Shown here: piece by piece, positions 21,160-24,083 of the stretch | Position numbering within the stretch: the stretch's first letter is position 1 | How the letters are laid out: every line of letters begins with the position of its first letter | DNA from: Isoetes engelmannii | Taxonomy: Eukaryota; Streptophyta; Lycopodiopsida; Isoetales; Isoetaceae | NCBI GenBank assembly: GCA_011763485.2 | Contig: JAANSK020238851.1 | Coordinates: 1 to 24,083 of the forward strand | Length of the DNA: 24,083 nucleotides | Direction: 5' to 3' | The notes under the pieces: generated by a model | The model's database searches: none | The model's input: only the letters and a program-made list of their open reading frames with translations | Told to the model about the DNA's origin: nothing | Position numbers and translations under genes: made by a program

Positions 21160-21689
21160 AAAACTCAACATTGTTTTGAGTAAGGGGAAGGGAGACAGCG
21201 TGAGATATGAATTTGGAAAGACAGGGGCAGCACATGGCAGGCCATTGTCTTGCGGGCATGCCGGGCATGTCATGCCTGCGAGTTTGTGCGGCTGGGGAGC
21301 GGTTGGCATCATGGAAAACTCAGTTAGTCTGCTACATAAGCTGGCCTTGCCCCGGAGCATCGTGGAATTCTCGATTTGCAGGTTTTGCAGAAATGCAGGT
21401 GTCAGGGAAGGTGAACTGATGGCAAGGTGGGTTAGTGTGTGCCAGAAGGTCATAACTAAATTAGTTATGCATCTGTGTCGGGCTCTATCCCACCATGGTC
21501 GTTTTTGGCAATTTAGATCTGGATTAAGCTATCTCCATAATGGTTTTTCTAACTGCTATCATTTAGCTACTATGTCTAAGCATTATTCCTACCCTTGAAA
21601 CTTTTTTTCCACTTTTCGAGGTTCATGCTTGGGATTAAGTTCCCATGCTGAGTTCTAGGACAGTTAGACTATGGGTGATGGCCAGTGCT
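21160..21689. other. Unassigned stretch between two LTR-element remnants
   Basis: No gene recognised. The open frame of 154 codons at 21134-21598 has no domain pattern and lies between two retroelement remnants, so it is probably transposon-derived non-coding sequence, for instance the 3' flank of the copia fragment or the leader of the element to the right. Confidence 0.4.
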
Positions 21690-21690
21690 C

Positions 21691-21710
21691 GATCTTGGTC
21701 AACCAAGATC
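21691..21710. repeat. Perfect 9-bp-arm palindrome beside the primer-binding site
   Basis: GATCTTGGT and ACCAAGATC are separated by CA, forming a hairpin directly next to the primer-binding site of the LTR fossil. Confidence 0.85.
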
Positions 21711-21713
21711 ATT

Positions 21714-22950
21714 GCTCTGATACCATTGTGACGTCCCCAGCTAATGTACGATGCTCCCATCGTATAAGAACTGGAGCATTCCCCCTTGCTAGCCATCCTG
21801 CCAACAAGAGGCCGTCCATCTGACATAGATTCCTTGATGGTGAGCAAGGAGCTACGTGGGAGGACGGACGTGTCATTGATCCCATCTCCCCTCGGGATCC
21901 ACCTAGCAAAGCGGAAGCGAGAAACATAACATAAGTACAACAAACAAATATATATAAACAATACCACCTCGAAGGGTAGAAATCACTATATTACCTGCAG
22001 TATCATACATCATGACAGAAAGGAACTCCTCCCCAAGGCTCGGACTCATGGTACGACTGTTGGCTTGGGTCTCCAGAGATCAATGCAGACATAACCATTG
22101 CATCTCCCTAATCCCGATGAGACAGGTACTCCCCACCGCCATAGCAGGCAAGCTAGAGGGCAGCCACTGCCCGTACTCGACTTCAACCCAATTGAAGGAG
22201 GCTGCACCATTCCAATAGGAACTTCATCCAAATTGGCAATGGTCGCTTGTCCCAACGGGTGTCGAACCCATACCCAGCTGCACACTCCGTCCACACGGGT
22301 ATTAGGCCTAGCTCGCATTGCCTCTCTGGTAGGCCTTACACACCAAAGGGAGTCGTCTGCTATGGAACATGACTATCCTTGTAAGCCGGTCTGGCCCCTA
22401 AGCTCTCATCACAGGTGGGCTCTTATGCACATGCCGCAATTCATTAGGAATTAATGAGGCCTAATCCTATGATCATACTACTAAATAGGGCTGAGGTCTC
22501 TACCCCCCTTCCCAATACACAAGAGAGCAACGAATCATCCATGAACAACCATAACAATGAATAAAATAAATCTGAAATAGCATAACGGAAATATACATGA
22601 ACATAAATGAAGACAATCATACATGATTAGCATTATTGGTCATTTCTTGGCTGAAGGGCAAGCATGGCCAATGGAATCTACGAGGAAGCTATTAAAATAT
22701 CAAATGGGCACCTATTGGATCCCTAGCTTCCTGGCATAGATCCTCTAAATGCTTCCATCCTGCTGCAGAGTCGAAATGGGGCTGGTGCACCTGCTGACAC
22801 GCCTTCCAAGTCTGCTGCTGCAGTCGAATCTTGGCTGGAATATCAATGGGCACTCCTCCCAATGCAAATCGGCTGGTCTGCTACAGTTGGACTGCTGCAA
22901 GAATCGAGTTGGGGCTAGTGCAACTGCTGGGCGCGCTTCCCTAGGTTGCT
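21714..22950 (-). mobile_element. LTR-element fossil: primer-binding site and probable 5' LTR
   Basis: On the minus strand TGGTATCAGAGC (21725-21714) matches the classic primer-binding site complementary to plant initiator methionine tRNA. It lies just after …GGGGACGTCACA, a typical LTR 3' end (plus strand TGTGACGTCCCC from 21727). The element therefore points left, with its LTR to the right. The LTR's far end is not defined and is set only roughly by the change in composition near 22950. No coding part of this element was recognised, so its family is open. The remnant is incomplete. Confidence 0.6.
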
Positions 22951-22985
22951 ACTCTCCTTAGGCACGTTTCCCAAAAATGGAGGCC

Positions 22986-23040
22986 TTAGGGTTTATCCCC
23001 TTAGGTAGGACGAAATCCTTAGGGTTAAGCTTAGGGTTTA
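22986..23040 (+). repeat. Degenerate telomere-like (TTTAGGG-type) motifs
   Basis: TTAGGGTTTA occurs at 22986-22995 and 23031-23040, with TTAGGGTT at 23019-23026. The string resembles plant telomere repeat units, also known as telo-boxes in promoters, but the units are not in a regular array. Confidence 0.45.
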
Positions 23041-23070
23041 TGAATCTAAGGCCTAGGGATCATGCCACAT

Positions 23071-23147
23071 GGCAATGTTAATGTTAATGTTAATGGTCTA
23101 ATATAATATATTGGCATGTTAATGTCAATGGTCTAATATAATATATT
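23071..23147. repeat. Short tandem duplication (42- and 35-bp copies)
   Basis: Both copies end with AATGGTCTAATATAATATATT. The first copy carries extra TTAATG hexamers. A partial third echo (CAATATATTGGGTCTAAGGG) follows at about 23165. Confidence 0.85.
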
Positions 23148-23810
23148 GGCATAAGGGTTATACACAATATATTGGGTCTAAGGGCACGCTGCCCCATGGG
23201 GTATTCTATACCGTCTACAAGTATACGAGGTAAATCACGTATGCACGGCATGTACCGGTGACGTGGCCAGTATAATATACATATTTATACTACATAATAT
23301 TATGGAAGGTCACATTCATCACATCGTCATTGTGCCATTTCGCCATTTGTACCACATCGCCATTGTAGCAGCTTCATAGCTTTTCTTCTTGAAACTTTTC
23401 TCAAATCTGCTTCTTTCTGCGGTAAAGGTAGGTGATGAAGCTATTTGTCTTAATATCTGAGCATTTCAGAGATATTCTAAGTAGTTTGTAGCTTTTTTTT
23501 GCATTGTGTGCTATATCTCGATGAAATCTTGGATACTCTGCTCGGTTTACGAAGATCTAAAGAGCCATGTGTATTTTCAAAGATCTTGATGTTATATTTC
23601 ATTTGGCATTGTCTAACTTTTGTTTTTTTCTTTTAGGTGCCTGCATGTCTATATTACGGTTGTGAATGTGTTGTCTAGTGTTTTACCCTTATAAATCCAC
23701 TGTTATATAGACTTCAAGAACATTCCTATGTGAGTGTGCACATTAAATGTTGTCGTTTTCTTACCAATCCCATTTGTAGTAGAATATTTCTAATGTTGTA
23801 ATGTCTGATG
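23148..23810. other. Non-coding stretch at the right end
   Basis: No gene recognised. CGCCATTTGTACCACATCGCC and nearby CATCGTCATTGTGCCATTTCGCC form short local repeats at about 23322-23362. There is no splice or domain evidence for an exon. Confidence 0.4.
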
Positions 23811-23813
23811 TTC

Positions 23814-23945
23814 GGCCCCCAAGGGGCCGCATTTGGCCCCGAAGGGGCCCCCGAAAATTTCCGTACACATTCCGTACATATGCCACCTATATTCCGTACA
23901 AACTTTGTACAAATACCCTACAAACTCCGTACAAATTTCATACAT
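23814..23945. repeat. Twin GC-rich hairpins followed by CCGTACA repeats
   Basis: GGCCCC-CAA-GGGGCC (23814-23828) and GGCCCC-GAA-GGGGCC (23835-23849) are two palindromes with 6-bp arms, spaced 6 bases apart. They are followed by four CCGTACA copies (23861, 23872, 23894, 23927) and diverged relatives (TTTGTACAAA, CCCTACAAA). This GC-rich island is sharply unlike the AT-rich surroundings. Confidence 0.8.
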
Positions 23946-24083
23946 GCATAATATAACAAACCATTGAAATGCCATTTATCTTATTAAAAAATTGAACCAT
24001 TGAATAAAACCCCCCAGACCCCCCAGTTGTTTATGCTGATATTCGTGCAGGGCGTCCACCGGTTGGCTCGGACCGTTGGATGT

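Noticed and set aside
21134-21598. 154-codon plus-strand open frame with several cysteines
   Set aside because: It lies between two retroelement remnants and shows no domain spacing. The cysteines do not form a recognisable finger.
22046-22454. Open frames on both strands of 90-118 codons
   Set aside because: They lie inside the probable LTR remnant and match no domain. The GC-richer composition explains the missing stops.
23790-23975. Minus-strand open frame with repeated CTE/YGMC-like units
   Set aside because: The repetition simply reflects the CCGTACA DNA repeats and the GC hairpins. There is no sign of selection as protein.
1-24083. CRISPR array, bacterial-type operon or defence island
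   Set aside because: No regular repeat-spacer array and no clustered co-directional short-spaced genes. Introns and plant retroelements show this is eukaryotic nuclear DNA.

Overview
The window looks like nuclear DNA of a land plant with large, repeat-rich gene spacing. It has AT-rich intergenic stretches, introns with GT-AG ends, remnants of Ty1/copia-type and other LTR elements that use the usual plant primer-binding site (TGGTATCAGAGC), and a LINE fragment. No prokaryotic or organellar feature is seen. The best clue to the lineage is the main gene. It encodes an OFD1-type centriole/basal-body protein, a gene expected only in plants that still make flagellated sperm (bryophytes, lycophytes, ferns, cycads, Ginkgo). 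A fern or similar free-sporing plant is my inference; the sequence alone does not prove it.

Layout. Positions 20-856 (+) hold the last two exons of a gene that enters from the left edge; I do not recognise its product. Positions 860-5100 are mostly non-coding, with a SINE-like insertion ending in a 25-nt homopolymer (1471-1660) and a cluster of TTAAGTTA-type repeats (2110-2430). Positions 5110-6570 (-) are a decayed LINE with reverse transcriptase and a C-terminal zinc-knuckle-like part. Positions 8190-9930 (+) are a gag fossil of an LTR element with a locally duplicated zinc-knuckle segment. A WD40-repeat exon or gene fragment lies at 11043-11230 (+).

Positions 20647 down to 12740 (-) hold the OFD1-like gene, rebuilt here as about 15 exons encoding roughly 800 residues. 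They give an N-terminal TOF/LisH region, a long coiled coil, and a 269-residue Ser/Glu-rich last exon. Every junction keeps frame except the one between exons 8 and 9, which I could not settle. A Ty1/copia RNase H fossil lies only about 140 bases upstream of the OFD1 start codon, on the opposite strand. Positions 21690 to about 22900 look like the LTR and primer-binding site of another LTR fossil oriented to the left. The right end holds degenerate telomere-like motifs, a short tandem duplication, and two GC-rich hairpins next to repeated CCGTACA motifs.

Only two host genes have real exon structure, the left partial gene and the OFD1-like gene, and nothing in the sequence links them functionally. 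The most interesting content is the complete or nearly complete plant OFD1-like gene. No prokaryote-style defence system, CRISPR array or gene cluster is present.
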